Of a stretch of DNA of 64,000 nt, positions 14,696 through 23,086 are shown piece by piece. The notes beneath the pieces were generated by a model that was not told the origin of the DNA, searched no databases, and saw only the letters and a program-made list of their open reading frames with translations. Origin of the DNA: Chloroflexales bacterium ZM16-3 (lineage in GTDB: Bacteria; Chloroflexota; Chloroflexia; Chloroflexales; Chloroflexaceae). Both the position numbers and the translations under genes were made by a program. Every line of letters starts with the position of its first letter. The first letter of the stretch is position 1. Where the stretch lies: NCBI GenBank assembly GCA_004138175.2, contig RYFE02000010.1:1-64000 (forward strand). The letters run 5' to 3'.

Positions 14696-16090
14696 CTAAC
14701 GCTCCTTCGCTACGGCAGCCCGCCACGCGGCGACCGCCTCGTCTGAGAGGCCGACGGTGCGCCCGTCAGGCCAGGGCAGGTTGAACTCGAAGCGCAGCGC
14801 CGCCTCTACGTCGCCCGCCGTGTGCTCGAAGTCCTTCACGCCGACCAGGTTGAACTGGCTGGCCGAGTGATTCTGGTAGGCCGGCGTGCGCAGCACATAG
14901 CGCTTCGCCAGGTCGGTGATCTGCGTCTTGGTGTGGAACTTCTGGTAGAACCAGCGGCCGTGCAGCAGGATGCCCGAGAGCCCGTCCTGGTCCATGAACT
15001 CAAAGGCCCGCATCCCGCCCCGGTGCGAGGTGGCGTACAGCGCCCGCTCGTAGTGGTCGCGCCGGCGCCCGCTGAAGTAAATCTTCCCGCCCGGCTTGCA
15101 GAATGCGTTGAGCAGCGTTAGCACCGCCGCCTCCGCCTCGTCGCTGTCGATAGAGTTGATGACGTGGTCGCACATCACCACATCGAAGCGCCCGTGCTCA
15201 CGCAGGTGCGCGAACAGCGCCTCAGCCATCCGGTGAACGGCGTGCGTGTCGATGGCCGAGCCCGACCGCCGGAAGAACTCCATCCCCCAGATCGGCAGGC
15301 CCTTTTTCGTCAGACGCTTCACGTAGTCGCCCTGCCCGCACCCGAAGTCCAGGATGTGCTCGCCCGGCTGCAGGTTCGGCAGCACATGCTTCTCGTAGGT
15401 CGGCGAGGTCACACCCTCACTGTCTGAGCCGGCCGAGTCGGCGCGGCAGAGGAACGGCTGGGCAAAGGTCTGGATGTACGTCTCTCGCTTCAGGTGGCCG
15501 TAGTGGAACTGGCCGTAGGGCCGCTGGAACAGCCCGCGCACCGTCTGCGCCGCCGAGTCCGCGACGTAGTAGGTTCGCACCGGCATGCCCAGCACCTTGC
15601 AGGTCAAGGCATACTGCGCCCCGCTCAGGCACACCCCGCTCTGCGAGGCCACGATGCCGCCCCAGGGGCCGTGCCCAATCAGCAGCTTCGCGATCTCTGA
15701 GCGGATCGGCGCGCCCGCCGCGCGCATATTGCCCACCACATCCGCCGCGTCTACGTCCACATACCCCAGGCCCATATACGCCGGCACCCGCACATGCTCG
15801 TCGCCCGTGTCCAGGTCGGTGCCGTTGTGCAGCTGGTTGAAGCGCATCTCATCCGTGGGGGATATCGCGTCGAGCAGGTACACGGGCGAGACCGTCGCGC
15901 CTGTCGCCACCAGCGCCTTGAGGCGTTGGTGGCCGGCCACGATGGTCTGGTCGGGTGCGACGATGATCGGCTTCACCATCCCGAGCTGGGCGATCGAGCG
16001 GCACAGGTCGGCGAACGCCGCGTCGTCGATCTTCCTGGGGTTGTAGATGGCCGGGTGCAGGTTCGCCACCGGGTAGGAGCGATGGAACAT
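14696..16090 (-). CDS. ParB domain-SAM methyltransferase fusion (copy 2)
   Basis: A 464-residue paralogue of the neighbouring fusions. The start at 16090 (MFHRSYPVANLHPAIYNPRK) aligns with the other copies. The ParB domain has IVAGHQRLKALVATG; the methyltransferase has HILDFGCGQGDYVK and VVMCDHVINSIDSDEAEAAVL. Conservation is high in the central GPWGGIVASQSGVCLSGAQYA block and in the C-terminal WFYQKFHTKTQI and ALRFEFNLPWPDGRTVG blocks. It is separated by one base from copy 3. Conserved catalytic sites in all copies suggest that each works, perhaps on different targets. Confidence 0.8.
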   Translation of the reverse strand: MFHRSYPVANLHPAIYNPRKIDDAAFADLCRSIAQLGMVKPIIVAPDQTIVAGHQRLKALVATGATVSPVYLLDAISPTDEMRFNQLHNGTDLDTGDEHVRVPAYMGLGYVDVDAADVVGNMRAAGAPIRSEIAKLLIGHGPWGGIVASQSGVCLSGAQYALTCKVLGMPVRTYYVADSAAQTVRGLFQRPYGQFHYGHLKRETYIQTFAQPFLCRADSAGSDSEGVTSPTYEKHVLPNLQPGEHILDFGCGQGDYVKRLTKKGLPIWGMEFFRRSGSAIDTHAVHRMAEALFAHLREHGRFDVVMCDHVINSIDSDEAEAAVLTLLNAFCKPGGKIYFSGRRRDHYERALYATSHRGGMRAFEFMDQDGLSGILLHGRWFYQKFHTKTQITDLAKRYVLRTPAYQNHSASQFNLVGVKDFEHTAGDVEAALRFEFNLPWPDGRTVGLSDEAVAAWRAAVAKER

Positions 16091-16091
16091 A

Positions 16092-17489
16092 TCAGCTCCC
16101 CTCGCGCTGCAGCGCGGCCCGCAGCGCATCCACCGCCTGCTGGCCGAGGCCCACCGTGCGCCCGCCCGGCCAGGGCAGGTTGAACTCGAACCGCAGCGCC
16201 CGCTCCACCTCGGCCCAGGGCAGCTCGTGCGCCTTCTCGATCCGCATCCGCCAGCGGTCCGTGACCGGGGTGTAGCTCATCGGCCCGCCGAAGTAGTGCC
16301 GGGCCAGCGCCTCGATCTCGCCCTGGCGGTGGAACTTCTGGTAGAACCAGCGGCTCTGGAACATCAGCGCGCTCAGCCCGTTGGCGTCGCAGAACTCCAC
16401 GCCCCGCCGGTTGCTCGTGTAGGTGCGCCCGTCGCGGATCTGCTCCGCCCACTCGCGCTGTCGCCCGGTGAGCCAGATCCGCCCGCCCGGCTTCAGCATC
16501 GCCGCGCACGTCGCCAGCACCGCCGCCTCGGCCTCCTGGCTGTCAACGCTGTTGATTACCCAATCGCAGATAATCGTGTCGAACCGCCCGTGCTCACGCA
16601 GGTGCGTGAAGAGCTGGTCAGCCATCGCGTAGGTCGCGTGGGTGTCCAGCAGCTCGCTGCCCACCACGCGCCGGAAGAACTCGATGCTCACCACCGGGAT
16701 CTCGGGCCGATGCTCGGCCAGGTACGCCGGGTAGACGCCCATCCCGCTGCCGAAGTCCAGGATGGTCTCGCCCGGCTTCCACTCTGGCTCCACGTACTTC
16801 ACCCAGCTTGGGTTGTTCTTCGTGAGCGTGTGGTACGGGTTATTCCGGCTCGGCTGGGCGAACGTCTGAATGTAGGTCTCGCGGGCCAGGTGCCCGTAGT
16901 CGAACTGCCCGTAGGCCGCGCGCAGGTAGCCCTGCGCGGACACGCTGATCGCGTCCGGCAGGTAGTAGGTCCGCACCGGCATGCCCAGCACCCGACAGCT
17001 CAGCGCGTACTGCGCCCCGCTCAGGCACGCGCCGCTCTGCGTCGCCACGATGCCGCCCCAGGGGCCGTAGCGAATGAGCAGCCGGGCGATCTCCGCCCGG
17101 ATCGGCGCGCCGCGCGCATGGCCGTCCCCGCCCACGTCGTCGGCGGCCACATCGTAGTAGCCCGTCACGCCCGGCATCGCCGGCACGGTCACATCCTCGT
17201 CGCCGGTGTCCAGGTCGGTGCCGTTGTGCAGCTGATTGAAGCGGATCTCGTCGGCCGCGCCGACCGTCGCGAGCTGGTAGACTGGCGCGGTGTCGCCGCC
17301 GTTGGCCTGGAGCGCCTTGAGGCGTTGGTGGCCGGCGATCACCGTGCCATCTGGCCCGATAATGATCGGCTTGACCATCCCCAGCGCGGCCACGGATCGG
17401 CGCAGCGCCGCGAAGGCCACGTCGTCGATCGTGCGCGGGTTGTAGGCCGCCGGTCGGAGGTTCGTCACAGGATAGGAGAGGTAGAACAT
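16092..17489 (-). CDS. ParB domain-SAM methyltransferase fusion (copy 3)
   Basis: A 465-residue paralogue, the most diverged of the three. The start at 17489 (MFYLSYPVTNLRPAAYNPR) aligns with the others; an in-frame upstream extension would run through a hairpin-rich region. The ParB box is VIAGHQRLKALQANG. Motif I is ILDFGSGMGVYPA, where Ser replaces the Cys of the other copies. IICDWVINSVDSQEAEAAVLATC and ALRFEFNLPWPGGRTVG match the other copies. It is the first of the three in transcription order. Confidence 0.8.
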   Translation of the reverse strand: MFYLSYPVTNLRPAAYNPRTIDDVAFAALRRSVAALGMVKPIIIGPDGTVIAGHQRLKALQANGGDTAPVYQLATVGAADEIRFNQLHNGTDLDTGDEDVTVPAMPGVTGYYDVAADDVGGDGHARGAPIRAEIARLLIRYGPWGGIVATQSGACLSGAQYALSCRVLGMPVRTYYLPDAISVSAQGYLRAAYGQFDYGHLARETYIQTFAQPSRNNPYHTLTKNNPSWVKYVEPEWKPGETILDFGSGMGVYPAYLAEHRPEIPVVSIEFFRRVVGSELLDTHATYAMADQLFTHLREHGRFDTIICDWVINSVDSQEAEAAVLATCAAMLKPGGRIWLTGRQREWAEQIRDGRTYTSNRRGVEFCDANGLSALMFQSRWFYQKFHRQGEIEALARHYFGGPMSYTPVTDRWRMRIEKAHELPWAEVERALRFEFNLPWPGGRTVGLGQQAVDALRAALQREGS

Positions 17490-17592
17490 CTGTGCCTTCG
17501 CGCCGCCGGGCGGCTGTTTTCTGCCGTACATTTGCCGTACATTTACCCCCTCCAATTACAGGAACTCGGAGGGGGGAATCGGTCACTGCTCG

Positions 17593-17862
17593 CTACCCCT
17601 TCGCCCGGCCTCGCGCCGCTCTCTGACGCGGTGTGAGCGTCGCCGCCCGAGCCGCCGCACGGGCTCCTGCGCGGGCCGCTGCGGCCCCGAGAGCCGCATT
17701 TCGAGAAAGTGCGCCGCTCGTACCTCCGGCGGGCGTCCCGCTGGACTTCCCACCCTGCCAGTTTTGCGACCGCGAGCCGGTGCGCGATCGCCCGCCGCTG
17801 GTGCCGCTCGGGGTCGTGAACTCCCCGTTTCGGTCGCGGAATGGATTGAATCCTCCTGCCAT
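17593..17862 (-). CDS. Tagged small basic protein (89 residues)
   Basis: Starts MAGGFNPFRDRNGEF at 17862 and continues as a Gly/Ser/Thr/Arg-rich sequence ending AATLTPRQRAARGRAKG. There is almost no hydrophobic core, so after the tag it is probably disordered and binds nucleic acid. CAGGAG-type ribosome site ahead of the ATG. Of the tagged proteins it has the shortest body. Confidence 0.55.
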   Translation of the reverse strand: MAGGFNPFRDRNGEFTTPSGTSGGRSRTGSRSQNWQGGKSSGTPAGGTSGALSRNAALGAAAARAGARAAARAATLTPRQRAARGRAKG

Positions 17863-17875
17863 CGCTCGCTCCTGG

Positions 17876-18505
17876 CTACTTCTTCGGCTTCTTCGCGACA
17901 TGCGCGGCCAGGTCGGCCTCGGCCTTTGTGAGCTCGGCCTTGCGCGCGTCCATGTTTGGCCAACCCTTCTGCGTGGCGAGTTTGATGCTGGTCTTGGCGG
18001 AGTCCCGTTGCTGCTGCAGGTAGGTCAGGGTGTTCGCGTAGTCCACATCACGCTTCACCTGGGCCTTCGTGCGGGTGTCAGGCGGTCGCTCCATCGACTT
18101 CTTGAGCTGGGCCACGGTCATCCCGTTCGCCTTGGCGACCGTCTTCAACTGATTTGCCTCAAGCGCCGCCTGAGACCTCGCCCCGCCCACTGCCCGCCCT
18201 GGGCTGACCCCGCGCAGGGCGCGGAGCGCCGCATCGCGCTTGCTGCTGTCCTCGCCGGCGATCTGGCTCAGCGCCTCGGCGGTCTGCTTCCTGCCTTTCG
18301 GTGGCGGCTGGAACTTCGCGTTGGCCGGGATCGCCCGCGCCGCCGTCCCCGCACGGTAGGTCTCTGCGCGCGGGCCACGGTTCGGCGCCGGGGCCGCGCC
18401 CACACCGCCCTTGCGGGAGCGGCCCTTGCCGCCGTGCCCGCCCGGGTTGGTGAACTCCCCGTTGCTGTCGCGGTAGGGGTTGAAGCCCCCGTTGTGTCCT
18501 GGCAT
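17876..18505 (-). CDS. Tagged basic protein of unknown function (209 residues)
   Basis: Starts MPGHNGGFNPYRDSNGEF at 18505, then a Gly-rich linker (GGHGGKGRSRKGG) and a Lys/Arg/Ala-rich body with NAKFQPPPKGRKQTAEALSQIAG. The C-terminal 80 residues are helical (LKKSMERPPDTRTKAQVKRD). No enzyme motif. It is one of four tagged genes in a row between 17.6 and 19.1 kb and ends in KKPKK. Confidence 0.6.
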   Translation of the reverse strand: MPGHNGGFNPYRDSNGEFTNPGGHGGKGRSRKGGVGAAPAPNRGPRAETYRAGTAARAIPANAKFQPPPKGRKQTAEALSQIAGEDSSKRDAALRALRGVSPGRAVGGARSQAALEANQLKTVAKANGMTVAQLKKSMERPPDTRTKAQVKRDVDYANTLTYLQQQRDSAKTSIKLATQKGWPNMDARKAELTKAEADLAAHVAKKPKK

Positions 18506-18524
18506 TGCTATCTCCTCGACCTGG

Positions 18525-19094
18525 CTACTTCTTCGGGGCGTGCGGGCCGCCGCCAGCATCTTTGAGGATCTGGTTGCGCACGGTATCGACGACGCCGCTG
18601 ACGGAGCTCGCGATGCCGTTGGCGGTGCCGGAGGTTATCGCGTTGCCCGCCACGCCCTTCGTCCAGACTCGTGTGTAGGGGCCGCTGCGCCCGTCCGGAT
18701 GCAGCCGCACCTCGTGGTCGCCGTTGCGGTAGACCGTCGCCGACCCATCCGCGTTCGGCTTCGGGTTGGCGATAAACTGGCCTTTGGCGGCGGCCTGCGC
18801 GGCGGCCGATCGGCCTACCCCCTTGGCCGACGCCCGGCCGGTGTCCTTGCGGAGCAACTGCGCCTGGCGCACGGTCGCCGCGAGGTCGCGGGGCAGCGTC
18901 TTGACCGCGCCGGCAGCGGTGCGGTAGCCGCGGTTGGCCTTCGCCGGCGCGTCCTCGTCAGTCCCCCTAAATGCGCGGGTGACCTTCGCCGCCCCGCCAC
19001 CCCGCGTCTTGCCGCTGGCACCGCTGGTGCCGCCGTCTGTGAACTGTCCGTTCGGGCCGCGGAAGGGGTTGAAGCCCCCGTTGTGTCCTGGCAT
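18525..19094 (-). CDS. Tagged protein with glycine-rich C-terminus (189 residues)
   Basis: Starts MPGHNGGFNPFRGPNGQF at 19094; longer in-frame starts lack a conserved tag at the N-terminus. The tag is followed by a basic linker, a helical part, a small beta-hairpin segment (ATVYRNGDHEVRLHPDGRSG) and a tail that alternates Gly, Ala, Ser and Val (NAITSGTANGIASSVSGVVD), which might be membrane-active. No family recognised. Confidence 0.6.
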   Translation of the reverse strand: MPGHNGGFNPFRGPNGQFTDGGTSGASGKTRGGGAAKVTRAFRGTDEDAPAKANRGYRTAAGAVKTLPRDLAATVRQAQLLRKDTGRASAKGVGRSAAAQAAAKGQFIANPKPNADGSATVYRNGDHEVRLHPDGRSGPYTRVWTKGVAGNAITSGTANGIASSVSGVVDTVRNQILKDAGGGPHAPKK

Positions 19095-19128
19095 ATCCGT
19101 AATCTCCTCGTATGTGCGGTGGCGAGGC

Positions 19129-19998
19129 CTAGATGCGCCCGGCCGCCTTGAGCAGGTCGCGGATAAAGCCGAACATGCCGCCGGTCTTGTGAACCCAATC
19201 CTCGATCGCGGTCTCCAGGGCACCGGACTCCTCGACGGTCAGCGGAATCGCGTAGCGCATAAAGCGCACGGCCTCGCCCATACCGGCGTTCTCGCCCTTG
19301 GTCAGCTCGCGGTTGATCGGGTCGAGGATGCCGTGATCCTCCTCGGCCTCGCCGAACCCCATGCCCAGCGCGCCATCATCGACGGCGACGTGAACCGGGG
19401 CGGCAGCAGCCGGGGTAGCCGCAGGCGCGACGCCACCGACCGCAGCGACCGGCGCAATGCCACCGACCGCAGCGACCGGGGCCGCAACAGGAGCGGCAAC
19501 GGGAGCGACGAGTGCGGCCCAGGCCTCGGCGGCGACGTTGCCGTACGCGGCCAGCGCCTTGTCGATGTCGCCCTGGCCGAAGCCGGTGCCGGCGAAGTCG
19601 GCGCTTGCCTTAGCGAGGTCGGCGATGGTCGAGAGCAGCAGCCCCTCGTCCCAGCCGCCGGCGATGGTCAGCTGGTTGGAGCCCAGCAGGTAGGCGTCGG
19701 CCGCCGCATCATTGATAAAGCTCAGCCCGCGCACGACCGGCACGAGCCAGTCCTTGCCCTTGACCTGGATGCGGGCCGGAGCCTTCGCGCCCTCGGCCTT
19801 GAGCTTGTTCAGCACGATGAGCCGGCCGTGGCCGGCGACCAGGCGGCCGGTGCTCTCGTTGATGGTCACGGGCTCGGCGAAGCCGAAGCGCTCGATGCTG
19901 GCGCGGATGCCGGCCTCGTCGTGCAGCTTGGGGTTGCGCTCGGCGGGCAGGAGCATGGAGATCGAGGTGTACTCAATGCGAAGTTCTGAGGCGGCCAT
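19129..19998 (-). CDS. ParB-fold domain protein
   Basis: A 289-residue protein from ATG 19998 with AAGGAG 13 bases ahead. The ParB-like domain (1-100) has LLPAERNPKLHDEAGIRASIERFGF and TGRLVAGHGRLIVLNKLKAEG, followed by an aspartate/asparagine-rich DAAADAYLLGSNQ segment typical of ParB domains near phage methylases. An Ala/Val/Pro-rich linker (175-220) precedes a helical C-terminus. It is the first gene after leader module 2 and so may head the whole 7-20 kb operon. Confidence 0.75.
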   Translation of the reverse strand: MAASELRIEYTSISMLLPAERNPKLHDEAGIRASIERFGFAEPVTINESTGRLVAGHGRLIVLNKLKAEGAKAPARIQVKGKDWLVPVVRGLSFINDAAADAYLLGSNQLTIAGGWDEGLLLSTIADLAKASADFAGTGFGQGDIDKALAAYGNVAAEAWAALVAPVAAPVAAPVAAVGGIAPVAAVGGVAPAATPAAAAPVHVAVDDGALGMGFGEAEEDHGILDPINRELTKGENAGMGEAVRFMRYAIPLTVEESGALETAIEDWVHKTGGMFGFIRDLLKAAGRI

Positions 19999-20093
19999 TG
20001 GGAGGACTCCTTGGTGTGTCACGGTTTCGCAGGGGCGAGGCCGCGGCAGTGGCCGAAACGGAGTCTCAGCGGCGGGCTATCTTTTGCAGGCAC

Positions 20094-20156
20094 AAAAAAG
20101 AGCACGCAACCGAAGCTCTGCTTCGGCGCGTGCTCGCTGCCTGAAGTTCCAGTATA
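20094..20156 (-). promoter_or_regulatory. Leader module 2
   Basis: Minus-strand order: TATACT (20156-20151), ten bases, core GCAGCGAGCACGCGCC, a hairpin with GAAGC/GCTTC inner arms (20101-20134), and T6 (20099-20094). The ParB-fold gene at 19998 follows after a ~95-base untranslated stretch. The core and hairpin overlap, so the core forms part of the 5' arm. Confidence 0.7.
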
Positions 20157-20180
20157 CATCGCTCACGAACAGACGGGCGA

Positions 20181-21005
20181 TCAGGTGGCCTTGGCATGCC
20201 TTCGGCGTCGGCCGCTTGGCACCTCGCCGTCGAGGATGACCGGCCAGGACGCCGCGCTCTCGCCGCGCCGGCTGCCCCGGTAAATCGTCTCGTTTAGCAG
20301 GATCTGCCGCACGGTCGAGGCGTACCATGCCTTCCCTCCGTGGGGCGTCGGGACGCCCTCCGCGTTCAGCGTGCCGGCGATAGAGTTCAAGGAGAACATC
20401 GGGCGCAGCGTGAACACGCGGCGCACCACCGCCGCGTTCGCCACGTCCACCAGCAGGGTGCCATCCACGCGCTTGTAGCCGAGCGGCACGTTGCCGCCCT
20501 TCTCGCCGTCGCGTCGGCCCCGGCTGTCCCGCCCGTCGGTCGTGCGCTTCACGATCTGGTCGCGGTCGAGCTGGGCCAGCGCTGCGAACAGCGTCAGCAC
20601 AAACTTGCCGGCGGGCGTGGTCGTGTCTAACGATTCGCGACAGCTCACCAGCTCGGCCCCGCCCTCGGTGAGGTGGTCCACCAGGTCGAGGATGATCCGG
20701 GTCGAGCGGCCGAGCCGGTCGAGGCTGGCGACGATCACCACCGAGATCGCGCCGGCCTTCACGTCGGCCAGGAGCTGGGCCAGCCCGGGGCGCTGCTTCG
20801 GCCCGAGCGTGCCCGAGACGCCGGCGTCCTCGTAGATCCTGGGCTCCGTCCAGCCCTTCATCATCGCCATGCCCATGCCCTGCTGGCGCTGCACTGCCAT
20901 GCCCTCGCCGCTGCCGGCCTGCTCATCGGTGGAGACGCGCAGGTAGAGCGCCGGCCGAACCGGGCTGGCCACCGGGGCAGCTATTTTTGTGGATGTGCGT
21001 GCCAC
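20181..21005 (-). CDS. Serine recombinase (resolvase/integrase family)
   Basis: A 274-residue serine recombinase. The catalytic Ser25 lies in LYLRVSTDEQ, with VASLDRLGRS near 93-101 and a resolvase domain to about 150. A recombinase domain follows (ARRVFTL-type, SIAGTLNAEGVPTPHGGKAWYASTVRQILLNETIYRG). It lacks the long zinc-ribbon and coiled-coil end of large phage integrases and ends in a basic stretch (SGRRRRHAKAT). It could integrate the phage or resolve multimers of a circular form. No attachment site was identified. It shares a transcription unit with a 100-residue unknown protein. Confidence 0.85.
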   Translation of the reverse strand: MARTSTKIAAPVASPVRPALYLRVSTDEQAGSGEGMAVQRQQGMGMAMMKGWTEPRIYEDAGVSGTLGPKQRPGLAQLLADVKAGAISVVIVASLDRLGRSTRIILDLVDHLTEGGAELVSCRESLDTTTPAGKFVLTLFAALAQLDRDQIVKRTTDGRDSRGRRDGEKGGNVPLGYKRVDGTLLVDVANAAVVRRVFTLRPMFSLNSIAGTLNAEGVPTPHGGKAWYASTVRQILLNETIYRGSRRGESAASWPVILDGEVPSGRRRRHAKAT

Positions 21006-21007
21006 GG

Positions 21008-21310
21008 TTAGAAACCCTTCTCGATGTCGGCCTCGACGCTGGCGAGCTCTATGGTGAGCGCTGCGCGCTGGGCGTAGCTGTAGATCCGCTGAAACATCAG
21101 GTTGTGCGCCAGCGCGGCCAGCGAGATCTGCACCGCCGGGTCGCGCATGTCGGTGCCGTAGAGCGCGACGCAGGCGTTGCTCAGGTCTTTGATCCGGTCG
21201 TTGGCATCTCGCGGCTGCGGCTCAGGCCCGACGCGCACGTCCCAGCCGATCGCGGCCACCTGTTGCTCGGCGCGGTGGTCGATCCACGGCTCGTCGCGTA
21301 GTTCACTCAT
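21008..21310 (-). CDS. Small hypothetical protein
   Basis: A 100-residue protein from ATG 21310, with GAAGGAG ahead. It has DANDRIKDLSNACVALYGTDMRDPAVQISLAALAHNLMFQRIYSYAQRAALT and is probably all helical. The neighbouring 113-residue protein (22745-23086) shares a similar ending (ARVYTYARRAHHLAHADRLDRML), suggesting distant paralogy. It is the first gene after leader module 3 and is followed at 2 bases by the recombinase. Confidence 0.55.
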   Translation of the reverse strand: MSELRDEPWIDHRAEQQVAAIGWDVRVGPEPQPRDANDRIKDLSNACVALYGTDMRDPAVQISLAALAHNLMFQRIYSYAQRAALTIELASVEADIEKGF

Positions 21311-21333
21311 CACTGGCTCCTTCGTTTGGACAT

Positions 21334-21398
21334 AAAAAAGCGCCGGCCGGGTTTCCCCGGACGGCGCGATGGTTCGCTGCTCTCTTACTGAGAGTATA
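21334..21398 (-). promoter_or_regulatory. Leader module 3
   Basis: Minus-strand order: TATACT (21398-21393), twelve bases, core GCAGCGAACCATCGCGCC, a GC hairpin (21367-21340), and T6 (21339-21334), then the ribosome site and ATG 21310. The upstream HD-GYP gene stops at 21419, so terminator function for that gene is also possible. Confidence 0.7.
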
Positions 21399-21418
21399 CA
21401 GCAAGTCTATACCAGGCA

Positions 21419-22111
21419 TCAGGCGGCGGCCCGGTCGCGCGCCGCCGCACAGGCTGGCGCGCCCACCAGGAGCCCAAATTGCGCGATCACCGCCGGGTCG
21501 AACCGCAGCCCGGCCTGCGCGCGCAGGTAGCGCATCGCCGCCTCGGGCGACTCTGCCGCGTGGTAGGGCCGCTCGTTGGTGATCGCGTCCCACACGTCCA
21601 CCACGGCGAAGATCCGCGCCTCCAGCGGGATGTCCTTGCCCGCCAGCCCGTCCGGGTAGCCCGAGCCGTCCCACCGTTCGTGATGCCAGCGCGGGATCGT
21701 CAGCGCCGGCTGGAGGAACGCGATGTGCTCCAGCACCTTCACCGCGAGCAGCGGGTGCTGCCGCATCACGATCCACTCGTCGTCGGTGAGCTTCCCTGGC
21801 TTCTGCAAGATAGCGTCCGGCACGCCGATCTTGCCGATGTCGTGCAGCACCGCCCCGCGCCGCATGTGCGTGCGCTCGGCGGCGGTGAACGGCCAGCCCG
21901 CCGCCAGCACCATCGTCAGGTCGGTGACTCGCGCGCTGTGCGCGGCCGTCTCGTTATCGCGCAGCGCCAGCGCGTAGGCCAGCGCCACGAGGGTCGCGTC
22001 GTAGGCCTCCTCTAGCGCCGAGGCGGCGACCACACCGGCAACACAGTGGAGCCTGGACAGGAGCCGGGTTCGCACCTGGCCGAGTGCGCGCAGGACTCGA
22101 AGCTCACTCAT
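21419..22111 (-). CDS. HD-GYP domain phosphodiesterase
   Basis: A 230-residue protein that consists almost only of an HD-GYP domain. HSARVTDL (58-65), LHDIGKIGVPDAIL with the HD pair at 90-91, MRQHP (116-120), RWHHERWDGSGYPDGLAG with GYP at 151-153, and FAVVDVWDAIT are all intact. Enzymes of this family hydrolyse cyclic di-GMP or cGAMP-type dinucleotides with a di- or tri-metal centre. No sensor domain is present. A phage-borne enzyme could lower host c-di-GMP or remove a defence signal; both are inference. Confidence 0.85.
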   Translation of the reverse strand: MSELRVLRALGQVRTRLLSRLHCVAGVVAASALEEAYDATLVALAYALALRDNETAAHSARVTDLTMVLAAGWPFTAAERTHMRRGAVLHDIGKIGVPDAILQKPGKLTDDEWIVMRQHPLLAVKVLEHIAFLQPALTIPRWHHERWDGSGYPDGLAGKDIPLEARIFAVVDVWDAITNERPYHAAESPEAAMRYLRAQAGLRFDPAVIAQFGLLVGAPACAAARDRAAA

Positions 22112-22121
22112 GGTCGATCCT

Positions 22122-22742
22122 TTACCGCCCGCGTTGAATGCGGAGCGCGGTGCTTGCGAGATTGCGGCCGTAGGTCGGCCCAGGGCTGGCCCAGCCCTGG
22201 CCGCTCGTGTTGTGGGTCTTGCCCAGCGCTCTGAGGTTCGCCGCCGAGCCGTGGTGCTTCGCGTCGAGCGGCCGATAGGCCAGCGCCCGCTCCACGAGCA
22301 GCCGCTGGATTACGCTGCGGTCAGCAGGTTTGAGGAACCATGCCAGCAGCCGGCCGACGTGGGCCGGGATCGCGTCGCTGGCCCAGGTGTCGAAGCTCAC
22401 CCCGGCCAGCCACACCTTGCCGTCGGCCTTCCACGCCCACGCGGTGCGGTCGGCTGGCGTGTCGCGCTGCCGCCGCCCGTTCACCCCGATGCCGGCCGGG
22501 TTCCGCCGCGGGCGGGCCGACCACCAACTGCTGAAGTTCGCCGCCTCCCAGACCGCCTGCGCGATCACGATCACCGGATCCACCCCGACGCCCGCGCAGT
22601 AGGTGAAGTAGCCCGGCACGATTACCCCGCCGATGTCGTCGTCGGTGTACTCGCCGTGCGGCCGGCTCAGGATCGCAATCGTGGCCTGCTCCTCGGTCGC
22701 CGTCGCCGGCCCGAAGATGGTGCTCAGTTCCGTGATGCCCAT
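22122..22742 (-). CDS. Glucosaminidase-like lysis enzyme
   Basis: A 206-residue lysozyme-fold hydrolase. PVIVIAQAVWEAANFSSWWS holds the likely catalytic Glu66, followed by NPAGIGVNG, the consensus of phage and bacterial endo-beta-N-acetylglucosaminidases. No signal peptide, so it would need a holin or act from the virion. It is the second peptidoglycan hydrolase in the window, the other being the amidase at 39427. It sits in an operon with the HD-GYP gene and the ADP-ribosyltransferase-like gene rather than with tail genes. Confidence 0.75.
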   Translation of the reverse strand: MGITELSTIFGPATATEEQATIAILSRPHGEYTDDDIGGVIVPGYFTYCAGVGVDPVIVIAQAVWEAANFSSWWSARPRRNPAGIGVNGRRQRDTPADRTAWAWKADGKVWLAGVSFDTWASDAIPAHVGRLLAWFLKPADRSVIQRLLVERALAYRPLDAKHHGSAANLRALGKTHNTSGQGWASPGPTYGRNLASTALRIQRGR

Positions 22743-22744
22743 GA

Positions 22745-23086
22745 TTAATCGCCCCCGACGCCGCTGATTGCGGCAGATAACAGCATGCGGTCCAGCCGGT
22801 CAGCGTGCGCGAGATGATGCGCCCGACGCGCATAGGTGTAGACCCTGGCCATCCCCGCGCTCTCGCCCATCGCGGCCAGCGCCGCCTGCACCTCGTCGGT
22901 GGGATCGGCCAGGTCGCCCTCGCCCAGCGCCTCGGCGGCCCGGATAAGCTCGCGCACCCGCCGCGCCGTCGCCTCGCCCCGCCGCGCAAAGCCCTGCGGC
23001 ACTCCGGTGTTGTCATTGGCCCCGGCCCCGACCATCGCCTCGGCCACGTCCAGGGCCACCATCGCTCCCGTTCGTTCGCAGATCAT
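22745..23086 (-). CDS. Small hypothetical protein
   Basis: A 113-residue protein, mostly helical (TARRVRELIRAAEALGEGDLADPTDEVQAAL). It begins within the stop of the 102-residue gene (ATGA overlap) and ends 2 bases before the glucosaminidase gene. The last third resembles the end of the protein at 21008-21310. No domain recognised. Confidence 0.6.
   Translation of the reverse strand: MICERTGAMVALDVAEAMVGAGANDNTGVPQGFARRGEATARRVRELIRAAEALGEGDLADPTDEVQAALAAMGESAGMARVYTYARRAHHLAHADRLDRMLLSAAISGVGGD

Noticed and set aside
12530-17489. Standard adenine or cytosine DNA methyltransferases
   Set aside because: The DPPY/NPPY or PCQ motifs of these enzymes are not present.
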